The notes beneath the pieces were generated by a model. It was not told the origin of the DNA. It did no database searches and saw only the letters and a list, made by a program, of their open reading frames with translations. A program made the translations under genes and the position numbers. DNA of 64,000 nucleotides from Nocardioides marinus (lineage in GTDB: Bacteria > Pseudomonadota > Alphaproteobacteria > Rhodobacterales > Rhodobacteraceae), in the NCBI GenBank assembly GCA_019801415.1, contig JAHVJD010000001.1, forward strand, positions 372,001 to 436,000, written 5' to 3'. This document shows, piece after piece, positions 52,940 through 61,736 of this stretch (the stretch's first letter is position 1; each line of letters begins with the position of its first letter).

Positions 52940-53959
52940 ATGACCAATACTTTCACCAAGCTGCTGGAAACACACGACGTGCTGCTGGCGGATGGCGCGA
53001 CTGGCACCAATCTGTTTGCCATGGGCCTGCAGTCCGGCGATGCACCCGAGCTGTGGAACGTTAGCGAGCCCAAGAAGATCATGGCGCTCTACCAGGGATC
53101 TGTCGACGCAGGCAGCGACCTGTTCCTGACCAACAGCTTTGGCGGCACCGCCGCGCGCCTGAAGCTGCACGATGCGCAAAACCGCGTGCGCGAGTTGAAC
53201 CGTGCTGCCGCGGAGCTGGGGCGCGAAATCGCCGACAAGGCTGGTCGCCCGATTGCCGTAGTCGGCTCCGTCGGCCCCACCGGCGAAATCTTCGAACCCG
53301 TGGGTGACATGTCCCATGCCGTCGCGGTCGAGATGTTCCACGAACAGGCCGATGCGCTCAAGGAAGGCGGCGTCGACGTCCTGTGGCTGGAGACGATTTC
53401 CGCGCCCGAGGAATTCCGCGCCGCGGCCGAGGCTTTCAAGTTGGCCGACATGCCCTGGTGCGGCACCATGAGCTTTGACACCGCCGGGCGTACCATGATG
53501 GGCGTGACCTCTGCCGATCTGGCCAAGCTGGTCGAGGAATTCGACAATGCCCCGCTGGCCTTTGGCGCAAACTGCGGCACCGGCGCATCCGACATCCTGC
53601 GCACCGTGCTGGGCTTTGCCGCCCAAGGCACCGAGCGCGCCATTATTTCCAAGGGCAACGCCGGCATTCCCAAGTATGTCGATGGCCATATCCACTATGA
53701 CGGCACGCCGGAACTGATGGGGGAATACGCCGTGATGGCCCGGGATTCAGGTGCCAAGATCATTGGCGGCTGCTGCGGCACCATGCCGGATCACCTGCGC
53801 GCCATGCGCGAAGCACTCGACACCCGGCCGCGCGGCGACCGCCCCGCGCTGGAAAAGATCGTCGAAGTGCTGGGACCGTTCACCTCTGAAAGCGACGGCA
53901 CCGGAGACGACGACAACACCGGCGGCGAGCGCCGTTCCCGCCGCCGCCGTCGCGCCTGA
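52940..53959 (+). CDS. bmt: Homocysteine S-methyltransferase (betaine-homocysteine methyltransferase family)
   Basis: A 339-residue Zn enzyme that moves a methyl group to homocysteine to make methionine. The Zn Cys ligands are in FGANCGTGASD and IIGGCCGTMPDH, and the TIM-barrel opening is LLADGATGTNLF. It has no B12 or folate domain, so the methyl donor may be glycine betaine, or the separate corrinoid protein at 55759, as in the split methionine synthase described for Phaeobacter-type bacteria. The C-terminal tail is Arg-rich. A GC-rich hairpin (CGGCCC-GCC-GGGCCG) and GGGCGG/CCGCCC pairing lie in the leader just before the start. Confidence 0.88.
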   Translation: MTNTFTKLLETHDVLLADGATGTNLFAMGLQSGDAPELWNVSEPKKIMALYQGSVDAGSDLFLTNSFGGTAARLKLHDAQNRVRELNRAAAELGREIADKAGRPIAVVGSVGPTGEIFEPVGDMSHAVAVEMFHEQADALKEGGVDVLWLETISAPEEFRAAAEAFKLADMPWCGTMSFDTAGRTMMGVTSADLAKLVEEFDNAPLAFGANCGTGASDILRTVLGFAAQGTERAIISKGNAGIPKYVDGHIHYDGTPELMGEYAVMARDSGAKIIGGCCGTMPDHLRAMREALDTRPRGDRPALEKIVEVLGPFTSESDGTGDDDNTGGERRSRRRRRA

Positions 53960-53981
53960 GGCAACGCGGCCCACAGAACAA

Positions 53982-54015
53982 GCGGCACCGCAAACTGCCT
54001 ACGGTGCCGCGTTTC
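53982..54015 (+). terminator. Terminator of the homocysteine methyltransferase gene
   Basis: GCGGCACCG and CGGTGCCGC form a nine-base perfect stem around an 11-base loop, followed by GTTTCT, 22 bases after the stop. Confidence 0.7.
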
Positions 54016-54107
54016 TATCCCGCAGCCCCTCCCCGTCTGCACCTTGCCCCGCCTGCACCTTTCAATCCGGCTTGAGCGCGCTCAGCCGATCTTTCGTGGC
54101 GGGACGC

Positions 54108-54386
54108 CTAACGCAGGATCTGAAAGTCCTTCAGCTGCGGATCCGGCTCAACCTTTTCCGTTCGCACATCCGTGACCGAGGCCGCACCGGGGCCGCGCCC
54201 CATGCGTCTGACCATGTCCGCGACGCTGGCCGCTGGCCCGATCAGCAACGCCCGCACAGATCCATCCGGCTCATTTCGCACCCAACCCGTTAGCCCGTGG
54301 CGGAGCGCCTCCGCCTTGGCCCAGGCGCGGAAGGCCACGCCCTGCACGCGTCCGGTCACGCGCGCCTTTACTGCTACGGCAGACAT
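54108..54386 (-). CDS. acyP: Acylphosphatase
   Basis: A 92-residue enzyme that hydrolyses acyl phosphates. The catalytic Arg and phosphate loop are in RVTGRVQGVAFRAWAK, and the catalytic Asn is in GWVRNEPDGSV. It follows the radical SAM gene by about 70 bases on the same strand. The role in metabolism is not clear for the family. Confidence 0.93.
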   Translation of the reverse strand: MSAVAVKARVTGRVQGVAFRAWAKAEALRHGLTGWVRNEPDGSVRALLIGPAASVADMVRRMGRGPGAASVTDVRTEKVEPDPQLKDFQILR

Positions 54387-54457
54387 CGCCCACCTTCCTT
54401 TCCACTAGTGACGCTGCATCATACCACGATTGGCCCGATTTTTCTGTTCCCCCGGCG

Positions 54458-55537
54458 TCAAAACAGCGCCAGTTGATCACCGGGCTGCGGCGGTCGGGAA
54501 AACAGGTCGCAGCGCAGCGGCGGCGTGCGCTCCTGCAGGCCGAGCCGCTTGCAGGCCGCCTTGAACCGCTGCCCAATCATTTCGGCATACCGCCCCTCGC
54601 CGCGCATGCGGTGGCCCCAACGTGGATCGTAGTCGCGCCCGCCGTGCATTTCCCGCAACCGCGCCATGATCTTGGCCGCCCGACCGGGAACGTGTTCGGC
54701 CAGCCATTCCTGCCACAGCTCCGACACCTCGCGCGGCAGTCGCAGCATGATCCAGCTCGCCGCATCCGCGCCCGCCTCCGCACCGGCCGCCAGCAGCGCC
54801 TCCAGCTCATGGTCGGTCAGCCCCGGCACCACCGGCGAGGTCATGATCCGCACCGGCACGCCTGCCTCCGACAGACGCCGGATCGTTGCCAGCCGCCGGG
54901 CAGGCAGCGGCGCGCGCGGCTCCATCCGACGGGAGAGATCCGCATCCAGCGTCGTCACCGACACCCCCACCCGCACCAGCCCCAGGGCCGCCATGGGAGC
55001 AAGGATGTCGATGTCGCGTTCCACCAATGTGCCCTTGGTGACGATGGCCACGGGATGATTGAAATCGCGCAGCACCTCCAGGCAGGCGCGCATGATCCCC
55101 TGATCGCGTTCGCACGGCTGGTAGGGATCCGTGTTGGTACCGATGGCGAGCGTCGCGACCTTGTACTTCTGTGCCGACAATTCGCGCCGTAGCACCTCTG
55201 CCGCGTTGGGCCGCGCCACCAGGCGGGTTTCGAAATCCATTCCCGGCGACAACCCCAGGTAGGCATGGCTCGGGCGGGCAAAACAATAGATGCAGCCATG
55301 CTCGCAACCCCGATATGGGTTGATGGAGCGGTCAAACGGCAAATCGGGCGAACGGTTGTAGGAAATCAGACTGCGCGCGGTCTCAAGCCTCAACTCGGTG
55401 GGAATCACCTCAGGCGCGTCGTCCCGCGACCAGCCGTCATCCACGTCCGCGCGACCCATATCGAACCGGCCTGCCGCATTGCTGAGGCTGGCACGCGCTT
55501 TGCGGCGCATCGGAACGGTCACATCGATGTCTGTCAT
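54458..55537 (-). CDS. PA0069-family radical SAM protein
   Basis: A 359-residue radical SAM enzyme. The 4Fe-4S cluster Cys residues are C78, C82 and C85 in YRGCEHGCIYCFARP. The SAM/SPASM-free body resembles the spore photoproduct lyase-like group (TNTDPYQPCERDQGIMRACLEVL, VSVTTLDADLSRRMEPRAP). The PA0069/Rv2578c family has no proven function. The start at 55537 lies 26 bases after a GAAC-N7-GAAC LexA-type box, which suggests SOS control and a DNA-damage role. Confidence 0.88.
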   Translation of the reverse strand: MTDIDVTVPMRRKARASLSNAAGRFDMGRADVDDGWSRDDAPEVIPTELRLETARSLISYNRSPDLPFDRSINPYRGCEHGCIYCFARPSHAYLGLSPGMDFETRLVARPNAAEVLRRELSAQKYKVATLAIGTNTDPYQPCERDQGIMRACLEVLRDFNHPVAIVTKGTLVERDIDILAPMAALGLVRVGVSVTTLDADLSRRMEPRAPLPARRLATIRRLSEAGVPVRIMTSPVVPGLTDHELEALLAAGAEAGADAASWIMLRLPREVSELWQEWLAEHVPGRAAKIMARLREMHGGRDYDPRWGHRMRGEGRYAEMIGQRFKAACKRLGLQERTPPLRCDLFSRPPQPGDQLALF

Positions 55538-55563
55538 GGCCACAATATGCGCCACCAAAGAGA

Positions 55564-55578
55564 ACAAATAAAGAACAA
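55564..55578 (-). promoter_or_regulatory. LexA-type SOS box
   Basis: GAAC-AAATAAA-GAAC, which on the minus strand reads GTTC-N7-GTTC, the exact alphaproteobacterial LexA site known from Rhodobacter and Caulobacter. Its near edge is 26 bases before the start of the radical SAM gene. Confidence 0.75.
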
Positions 55579-55758
55579 ATGAATGGAAACGAAGATTTCC
55601 ATGCAAAATCCGAATTATCAAATCGTCATTTTTGCCTCTATACGTCGGTTCGGACTGTAGCAATGTCGCAAATAATGCAGTCGCATAGCGGCAATCTGTC
55701 ACAAAAGTTCCAAAACTAGGCCAACACGGGGCGCAGCCCGTCAGCAAGGAATAGGCGC

Positions 55759-56457
55759 ATGTCGGACGAAGAAGACATCATCCTCTCGGAACTCGATGAC
55801 GAGGAGCTCGTTCAACAGATGTTTGACGACCTCTATGATGGTCTCAAAGAGGAAATCGAAGAAGGTGTGAACATCCTTCTCGAGCGCGGTTGGGCGCCTT
55901 ACGACATCCTGACGAAGGCCCTGGTGGGTGGCATGACCATCGTCGGCGCCGACTTCCGCGACGGCATTCTGTTCGTCCCCGAGGTTCTGCTGGCGGCAAA
56001 CGCGATGAAGGGCGGCATGGCCATCCTGAAGCCGCTGCTGGCCGAAACCGGTGCACCGCGCGTCGGTTCCATGGTGATCGGCACCGTGAAGGGTGACATC
56101 CACGACATCGGCAAGAACCTGGTCTCCATGATGATGGAAGGTGCGGGTTTCGAAGTCGTCGATCTCGGCATCAACAACCCGGTCGAAAACTACCTGGAAG
56201 CCATTGCCGAACACAAACCCGACATTCTGGGGATGTCCGCTCTCCTGACCACCACCATGCCCTACATGAAGGTGGTGATCGACACGATGGTGGAGCAGGG
56301 TCTGCGCGACGATTACATCGTGCTGGTCGGCGGCGCCCCTCTGAACGAAGAGTTCGGCAAGGCCATCGGCGCAGACGGCTACTGCCGCGACGCCGCCGTT
56401 GCAGTGGAAATGGCCAAGGAACTGGTCGCCCGCAAGCACAACTCGATGAGCGCCTGA
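55759..56457 (+). CDS. Stand-alone corrinoid (B12-binding) protein
   Basis: A 232-residue protein with the four-helix cap domain (residues 1-95) and the Rossmann B12 domain with DxHxxG (D113, H115, G118 in VKGDIHDIGKNLV) plus the VVDLGINNPVEN and LVGGAPLN loops. It resembles MtbC/MtmC and the middle of MetH. It probably carries the methyl group for the homocysteine methyltransferase at 52940 as part of a split methionine synthase, or for a methylamine enzyme. A DUF1638 gene follows at once. Confidence 0.92.
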   Translation: MSDEEDIILSELDDEELVQQMFDDLYDGLKEEIEEGVNILLERGWAPYDILTKALVGGMTIVGADFRDGILFVPEVLLAANAMKGGMAILKPLLAETGAPRVGSMVIGTVKGDIHDIGKNLVSMMMEGAGFEVVDLGINNPVENYLEAIAEHKPDILGMSALLTTTMPYMKVVIDTMVEQGLRDDYIVLVGGAPLNEEFGKAIGADGYCRDAAVAVEMAKELVARKHNSMSA

Positions 56458-56458
56458 T

Positions 56459-57169
56459 TTGGCACGCAAAGGACGCGCAGCCCGCTTGACCGAGCGGGCT
56501 GCCTTCCGCCCGCCGACCGGGCGAACACTTGAGGAAAGCTCCCTCACCGAACAGGGTCTGGCTGCCCCTGAGAAAAAGACTGGCCGCATCCTGCTGATCG
56601 CCTGCGGCGCGCTTGCGCGTGAAATCCTTGATATCAAGGATAAAAACGGGCTCGATCACATCGATCTCACCTGCCTGCCTGCCAAGCTGCACCTCTACCC
56701 GGAGCAGATCACCGACGCCATCGATGGCGCAGTGGCCAAGCACTCAGCGGTCTATGACAAGATCTACGTGGTATACGCCGACTGCGGCACCGGCGGCGCG
56801 CTGGAGCGCAAATGCGCCGAGCTGGGCGTCGAAATGGTGGCGGGCCCGCACTGCTATTCCTTCTTCGAGGGCAATGACACCTTCGCCCGACACGCCGAAG
56901 AGGGCGAAATCACCGCCTTCTACCTGACCGACTTCCTGGTCAAGCAGTTCGACGCCTTCGTCTGGCGCCCGATGGGCCTCGACAGGAACCCGGAGCTGCG
57001 GGACATGGTGTTCGGCAACTACACCAAGCTGGTCTACCAGTCACAGACCCGCGATCCTGCGCTGGTGGAGAAAGCCCGTCACTGCGCCGAACGCATGGGG
57101 CTGGCATTCGAACACCGCCACACCGGCTACGGCGACCTGGAAACCGCCATCACCCGCTGGGCCGAATAG
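56459..57169 (+). CDS. DUF1638 protein
   Basis: 236 residues starting with TTG, two bases after the corrinoid protein stop. A polar N-terminal tail of about 40 residues leads to the DUF1638 domain (ILLIACGALAREILDI, VYADCGTGGALERKCAELGVEMVAGPHCYSFFEGN). DUF1638 often sits next to corrinoid methyltransferase genes. The conserved Cys (ACG, ADCGTGG, GPHCYSF) could bind a metal or cofactor. Function is unknown. Confidence 0.85.
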   Translation: MARKGRAARLTERAAFRPPTGRTLEESSLTEQGLAAPEKKTGRILLIACGALAREILDIKDKNGLDHIDLTCLPAKLHLYPEQITDAIDGAVAKHSAVYDKIYVVYADCGTGGALERKCAELGVEMVAGPHCYSFFEGNDTFARHAEEGEITAFYLTDFLVKQFDAFVWRPMGLDRNPELRDMVFGNYTKLVYQSQTRDPALVEKARHCAERMGLAFEHRHTGYGDLETAITRWAE

Positions 57170-57205
57170 CCGCCCGCATCTTTCCTGAAATTCGCCGCCA
57201 AGCAC

Positions 57206-57222
57206 GAGGGGGTATCCCCCTC
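57206..57222. terminator. Hairpin between convergent DUF1638 and sufE genes
   Basis: GAGGGGG-TAT-CCCCCTC is a perfect seven-base stem with a three-base loop, 37 bases after the DUF1638 stop. U tracts are weak on both strands. Confidence 0.5.
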
Positions 57223-57233
57223 ACCCGGTTTCC

Positions 57234-57644
57234 TCAGGCCTGCGCCATCGCGGTTTCCCGGATCCGCTCGATCATCGCGCGCAGTCCGTTGGAGCGCTGC
57301 GCGGACAGATGGTCGTTCAGCCCCAAGCGCCCCAGCTCGGCCTTCGCGTCCACCTGGGGAACCTCGGCAACGGGCAACCCATTGTAGAGACTGCGCAGCA
57401 CCGCGATCAGTCCCCGCACGATCATCGCGTCACTGTCGCCATCAAAGCGGAAGCGGCCACCCTCGACAACCGCATGCAACCAGACCTGGCTGGCGCAGCC
57501 ATCGACCTTGGTCGCCGGGACCTTCAGCGCATCCTCCAGCGGCTCCATCGCTTTTCCCAGATCGATCACATGGCGATAACGGTCCTCCCAGTCCTCCATG
57601 AACTCGAAGTCTTCCACGATCTCTTCAAAGGCGGCTGCGGCCAT
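57234..57644 (-). CDS. sufE: Cysteine desulfuration protein SufE
   Basis: A 136-residue sulfur acceptor that takes persulfide from a SufS-type desulfurase for Fe-S cluster building. The acceptor is C50 in KVDGCASQVW. Family motifs EDRYRHVIDLG and NDHLSAQRSNGLRAM are present. It stands alone here, away from other suf genes. Confidence 0.94.
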   Translation of the reverse strand: MAAAAFEEIVEDFEFMEDWEDRYRHVIDLGKAMEPLEDALKVPATKVDGCASQVWLHAVVEGGRFRFDGDSDAMIVRGLIAVLRSLYNGLPVAEVPQVDAKAELGRLGLNDHLSAQRSNGLRAMIERIRETAMAQA

Positions 57645-57781
57645 TGTCGGTCCATCCTCAGTTGCGGCATTTATCGGGACTGTTCAGCACCTAAGCCCCT
57701 GCCCCGCCCTTTTCAACCGCTTTTCAAGCTGCACCCAATCGGGTACTTCCTAACAAACACATTTTGAGTAGGGCGGGACAG

Positions 57782-58291
57782 ATGCAAAAACCCTTGGTTT
57801 TGACCTTGGCCGGTGCGCTGGTGCTGGCGGGGTGCGGCTGGAAGGAGTCGCGGATCAATCCGGTCAACTGGTTCGGCAGATCGGAACCGGTTGAAGTGGT
57901 TGCAGCCGAGGGGACCAACCCGCTGATCCCGGAAGAAAGCCGCAAACGCGGCGTGTTCTCCCGGCCCGAAGCGGTGGATCGCAGCGTGCTGGCAAATCAG
58001 ATCACCGACTTGCAGATCGAGCCCACCCCCACCGGCGCCATCATTCGCGCCACCGCGGTCACCAGTCGGCAGGGCGCCTATGACGTCGAGCTGGGCCGCG
58101 CAGGTGAAGCGACAGATGGTGTCCTCACTCTGGAATTTCGGGTGACATTCCCGCAGGAGCCGACCCCCGTCGGTCCAGCCGCCACCCGCACGGTTCATGC
58201 CGCCCGCAGCCTGTCTTCGCAGGAACTGGCAGCCATTCGCGTCGTCAGGGTGAATGGCGCGACAAACGCGCGCGAAAGCCGCCGCCGCTGA
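57782..58291 (+). CDS. Predicted outer-membrane or periplasmic lipoprotein
   Basis: 169 residues with a lipoprotein signal: a hydrophobic stretch and the lipobox LVLAGC, so the Cys at about residue 18 would be lipidated. The mature part (AIIRATAVTSRQGAYDVEL, LTLEFRVTFPQEPTPVGPAATRTVHAARSLS) looks beta-rich. ATG 57782 is chosen because it gives a proper signal peptide. I do not recognise the family. Confidence 0.78.
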   Translation: MQKPLVLTLAGALVLAGCGWKESRINPVNWFGRSEPVEVVAAEGTNPLIPEESRKRGVFSRPEAVDRSVLANQITDLQIEPTPTGAIIRATAVTSRQGAYDVELGRAGEATDGVLTLEFRVTFPQEPTPVGPAATRTVHAARSLSSQELAAIRVVRVNGATNARESRRR

Positions 58292-58295
58292 TGAA

Positions 58296-58327
58296 AAAAC
58301 GGCGCCCTGACAACAGGGCGCCGTTTT
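58296..58327. terminator. Strong bidirectional terminator
   Basis: A perfect 14-base stem, AAAACGGCGCCCTG with CAGGGCGCCGTTTT, around the loop ACAA. It serves both the lipoprotein gene and the convergent rnd. Confidence 0.92.
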
Positions 58328-58382
58328 CCTATTAAGTTTCAGGGTTTTGCCTCGACGTGCAGGTCTGCACGCCCGCAGGATA

Positions 58383-59540
58383 TTATAGCTCGACCACCTG
58401 CACGGCCTGCCCCTTTGCAGCCAGCGCAATTTGGCCCTCGCACAGCCGCAAGGCATCCTCTCCGAACACCTCACGGCGCCAGCCGCGAAGCGCCCGCACG
58501 TCCCGTTGACCGGCAGCGATCGCGTCCAGATCGGTGCTGGGGGCAATTAACTTGGCAGCGACGCCCTCCGCCTCGGTCTTGGCCTTCAGAAGAACCCGCA
58601 GAAGGTCGGCCAGCGCCGGGTTCACCTGCATCTTTTCCTTGCTGCGATCAGGCTTTGGATGGTCTTCCGGCGGGCAAGCGACGCCCTTGGCGACCGCCGC
58701 GAGGATGCCTTCGGCAATTGCGCCCTTGCGGGCTTCACGCAACAACAGACGAGAGCCGCCAAGCTCGGCCGGGGTGCGCGGCTTGGTCGAGGCCAGCTCC
58801 ACCAGCGCATCATCCTTGAAGACCCGGTTGCGCGGCACGTTGTTGCTCTGGGCGTATTCCTCGCGGAACGCTGCAAGTTCCCGCACGACCGCCAGGAACT
58901 TGCCCGATGTGGTTCTGGTCTTGACCCGCTTCCAGGCTTCCCTAGGCTGGATATCATAGGTCGCAGGGTCGGTCAGAACCTGCAATTCCTCGGCCACCCA
59001 ATGGGACCGGCCACTTTTTTCCAGCTCGGCTGCAAGGAATTCGTAAATCTTGCGCAGATGGGTCACATCCGCCAGCGCATAGGTCTTTTGCGCCTCACTC
59101 AGAGGGCGACGCGACCAGTCGGTGAAGCGCGAGGTCTTGTCCAACCCCTGCTTGACGATCTTGCGAACCAGGGTCTCGTAGCCCGCCTGCTCGCCAAAGC
59201 CGCAGACCATCGCGGCCACCTGGGTGTCGAACAAGGGCTTGGGAAAGACCCCCGCATCGACCCAGAAAATTTCCAGATCCTGCCGGGCCGCGTGAAACAC
59301 CTTGACCACATTTTCATCTCGGAAGAGATCGTACAGCGGCTCCAGCGAAATCCCCTCCGCCAGCGGGTCCACCAGCACGGCGTCGTTCTCGCCGTCGCCA
59401 GAATAGGCCAGCTGGATCAGACACAGCTTGGAGTAATAGGTGCGTTCACGTAGAAACTCAGTATCCACAGTGACATAGGGGTGCTGGGCGGCGTCTTTGC
59501 AGAACGCCTGCAATTCTTCGGTTGTGGTCAGAGTTTTCAT
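58383..59540 (-). CDS. rnd: Ribonuclease D
   Basis: A 3'-5' exoribonuclease that trims tRNA 3' ends. The 385-residue protein has the DEDD exonuclease motifs (VTVDTEFLRERTYYSKLCLIQ; KVFHAARQDLEIFW; YALADVTHL) and two HRDC domains (VVRELAAFREEYAQSNNVPRNRVFKDDAL). ATG 59540 is chosen over the longer frame. Confidence 0.95.
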   Translation of the reverse strand: MKTLTTTEELQAFCKDAAQHPYVTVDTEFLRERTYYSKLCLIQLAYSGDGENDAVLVDPLAEGISLEPLYDLFRDENVVKVFHAARQDLEIFWVDAGVFPKPLFDTQVAAMVCGFGEQAGYETLVRKIVKQGLDKTSRFTDWSRRPLSEAQKTYALADVTHLRKIYEFLAAELEKSGRSHWVAEELQVLTDPATYDIQPREAWKRVKTRTTSGKFLAVVRELAAFREEYAQSNNVPRNRVFKDDALVELASTKPRTPAELGGSRLLLREARKGAIAEGILAAVAKGVACPPEDHPKPDRSKEKMQVNPALADLLRVLLKAKTEAEGVAAKLIAPSTDLDAIAAGQRDVRALRGWRREVFGEDALRLCEGQIALAAKGQAVQVVEL

Positions 59541-59624
59541 CAATAACGGCTTTTCAATCTCATCTGGGTCGGCATGTGATACGCGCTTGGCCACGGCAAT
59601 GCAATCAACCCGGCCAATCGCCGC

Positions 59625-60221
59625 TCAGCCCAGCAGAACCGGCGTTCTGTCACCCGCCGCGTAACGCCGCAGCACCGCGGGATATAGAAGATGTTCCTGC
59701 ACCAATACACGCGCTGCGAGCGTGTCCGGGGTGTCATCCGATTGCACTGGCACCCTTGCCTGACCGAGGATCGGGCCGTCATCCAGACGCGGTGTGACCT
59801 CGTGGACAGTGCAGCCATGCTCGGCGTCACCCGCCTCCAGCGCCCGGGCGTGCGTGTGAAGTCCCTTGTACTTCGGCAGCAACGAGGGATGGATGTTCAG
59901 CATCCGCCCCTCGAACTGAGAAACGAAGCCAGCCGTCAAGACCCGCATGAAGCCGGCCAAGCAGACAATGTCGGCTTCCGCCGCCAGGATCGGCTTTACC
60001 AGCTCCGCCTCGAATGCCTCGCGATCGCCCTTGAACGGCCGGTGATCCACCACCGCCGTCTTGACCCCTGCGGCGGCGGCCTTGGCCAGCCCGCCCGCAT
60101 CGGCGTTGTTGGCCAACACCAGGCACGGGCGCGCGGCGTGGTCCCCGGTCATACTTTCCAGCAGCGACACCATGTTGGAGCCGCCGCCGGAAATCAGGAT
60201 GGCAACCCGCTTGTGGCTCAC
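59625..60221 (-). CDS. purN: Glycinamide ribonucleotide formyltransferase
   Basis: Third step of purine synthesis with 10-formyl-THF. The 198-residue protein starts with GTG ([17 protein letters not shown]). The catalytic residues are in [18 protein letters not shown] and [13 protein letters not shown]. The GTG overlaps the purM stop (GTGA), so the two are coupled. Confidence 0.96.
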   Translation of the reverse strand: MSHKRVAILISGGGSNMVSLLESMTGDHAARPCLVLANNADAGGLAKAAAAGVKTAVVDHRPFKGDREAFEAELVKPILAAEADIVCLAGFMRVLTAGFVSQFEGRMLNIHPSLLPKYKGLHTHARALEAGDAEHGCTVHEVTPRLDDGPILGQARVPVQSDDTPDTLAARVLVQEHLLYPAVLRRYAAGDRTPVLLG

Positions 60222-61267
60222 AGCAGCTTGCCCGCGTAGCGCATGCCCGCGCCCTTGGTGACGGTGCCGAGGCGCACGACATTCTCGCCCTCGTCTTCCA
60301 GCACCTTGCCCAGCGCATCCGCACGGTCGGCAGAGACCGACAGGATCATGCCGATGCCGCAGTTGAAGGTTTTCAGCATCTCGGCTTCGGCAATACCGCC
60401 GGTTTCGGCCATCCATTTGAACACGGGCGGCAGTTCCCACGCGTTCAGATCGATATCGGCGCCCAGATCCTCGGGCAGCACACGCGGCAGGTTCTCGGTC
60501 AGACCGCCGCCCGTGATATGGGCCAGCGCATGCACGCCCCCTGCCCGCACCGCGGCCAGACACTGTTTGACGTACAGGCGCGTCGGCGTCAGCAGCGCCT
60601 CGCCCAGCGTACCCTCGCCAAACGGGCAGTCTGCGTCCCAGCCAAGCCCCGAAACCTCGACCAGCTTGCGCACCAGCGAATAGCCGTTGGAGTGCACACC
60701 GTCCGAGGCCAGCCCCAGAAGCACATCGCCCTCTGCCACGCCCTCGGGCAGAGCGGTGCCGCGCTCCATCGCGCCCACGGCAAAGCCCGCGAGGTCAAAA
60801 TCACCTTCCGGGTACATGCCGGGCATTTCAGCCGTCTCGCCGCCGATCAGCGCGCAGCCAGAGCGCACGCAGCCCTCGGCGATGCCTTCGATGATGCGGG
60901 CGGCAGTTTCCGTTTCCAGTTTGCCGGTGGCAAAATAGTCGAGGAAGAACAGCGGCTCGGCCCCCTGGCAGACCAGATCATTCACACACATGGCGACCAG
61001 GTCGATACCGACGCCATCAACGTGGCCGGTGTCGATGGCAATGCGCAGCTTGGTCCCGACGCCGTCGGTGGCGCCCACGAGAATCGGATCGCTGTAACCT
61101 GCGCCCTTCAGATCGAACAGCGCGCCGAACCCACCCAGCCCGCTGGCCACGCCCGGGCGGTTGGTGCGTTTGGCAGCCGGTTTGATCCGGTCGACCAAAG
61201 CGTTGCCTGCATCAATGTCCACACCTGCGTCCGCATAGGTCAGGCCGTTCTTGCCGCTGGTCATCAT
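60218..61267 (-). CDS. purM: Phosphoribosylformylglycinamidine cyclo-ligase (AIR synthetase)
   Basis: Fifth step of purine synthesis, making AIR from FGAM with ATP. The 349-residue protein has [43 protein letters not shown] and [24 protein letters not shown]. Two ATG codons (61267 and 61264) are possible, and AAGGAG fits the second better. It forms a unit with purN, separate from the purCSQ unit. Confidence 0.97.
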   Translation of the reverse strand: MMTSGKNGLTYADAGVDIDAGNALVDRIKPAAKRTNRPGVASGLGGFGALFDLKGAGYSDPILVGATDGVGTKLRIAIDTGHVDGVGIDLVAMCVNDLVCQGAEPLFFLDYFATGKLETETAARIIEGIAEGCVRSGCALIGGETAEMPGMYPEGDFDLAGFAVGAMERGTALPEGVAEGDVLLGLASDGVHSNGYSLVRKLVEVSGLGWDADCPFGEGTLGEALLTPTRLYVKQCLAAVRAGGVHALAHITGGGLTENLPRVLPEDLGADIDLNAWELPPVFKWMAETGGIAEAEMLKTFNCGIGMILSVSADRADALGKVLEDEGENVVRLGTVTKGAGMRYAGKLL

Positions 61268-61581
61268 CTGGCTCCTTCAACTGGGTTGCGCAGCCTTTAA
61301 CGCAAGGCGCGACAGAAGGGAACAAGGGATTGCGCCACCCCCGCAAGGGTCGCATCAGTCCGGGGATGGCGCCCTCCCAAGTGACCTAAAAGCCAAAGCG
61401 AACCCATCGGTGGTTTACAGTCTTTCCCATGGCACTCCGCGCCTCACCCCCACAGCGCAAGTCACTTTGTTTCGGTGCCACACCATGGCGACAGTCAGGC
61501 CAGCGTCAGCCAGCGGCGGCCTGCCCGCGCTCAATCACCGCTTGACCTCCCGCGCGGCATTCCCTAACCAGCAAGCGTGGC
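61268..61581. other. Gap between purM and the CAU tRNA
   Basis: About 310 bases containing the purM promoter region and the tRNA promoter. I see no gene, riboswitch or clear repeat in it. Confidence 0.3.
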
Positions 61582-61657
61582 GGGCCTGTAGCTCAACGGT
61601 TAGAGCAGAGCGCTCATAACGCTTTGGTTGCAGGTTCGAATCCTGCCGGGCCTACCA
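61582..61657 (+). tRNA. tRNA with CAU anticodon, probably tRNA-Ile2
   Basis: 76 bases from GGGCCTGTAGCTC to an encoded CCA end. The D arm GCTC...GAGC and the T arm CAGGTTCGAATCCTG are complete. The anticodon loop CTCATAA gives CAU. It lacks the unpaired first base of initiator tRNA. The run TTAGAGCAG and TTGGTTGC resemble Escherichia coli ileX (anticodon made AUA-specific by TilS lysidine) more than elongator tRNA-Met. The isotype is therefore probable, not certain. Confidence 0.9.
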
Positions 61658-61706
61658 TTCTACCATTCCTTCTAAAGCAGATTCATCTGGCCGCCGTCTC
61701 CGAAGC

Positions 61707-61726
61707 CTCGGCCTACGAGGGCCGAG
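61707..61726. terminator. Hairpin between the tRNA and the convergent kinase gene
   Basis: CTCGGCC, loop TACGAG, GGCCGAG: a seven-base perfect stem without a U tract. Confidence 0.35.
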
Positions 61727-61736
61727 ACAGCCCGCG

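Noticed and set aside
61582-61657. Initiator or elongator tRNA-Met
   Set aside because: The first base pair is intact, which excludes initiator; the arm sequences look more like tRNA-Ile2 than elongator Met, although only a covariance model would settle it.
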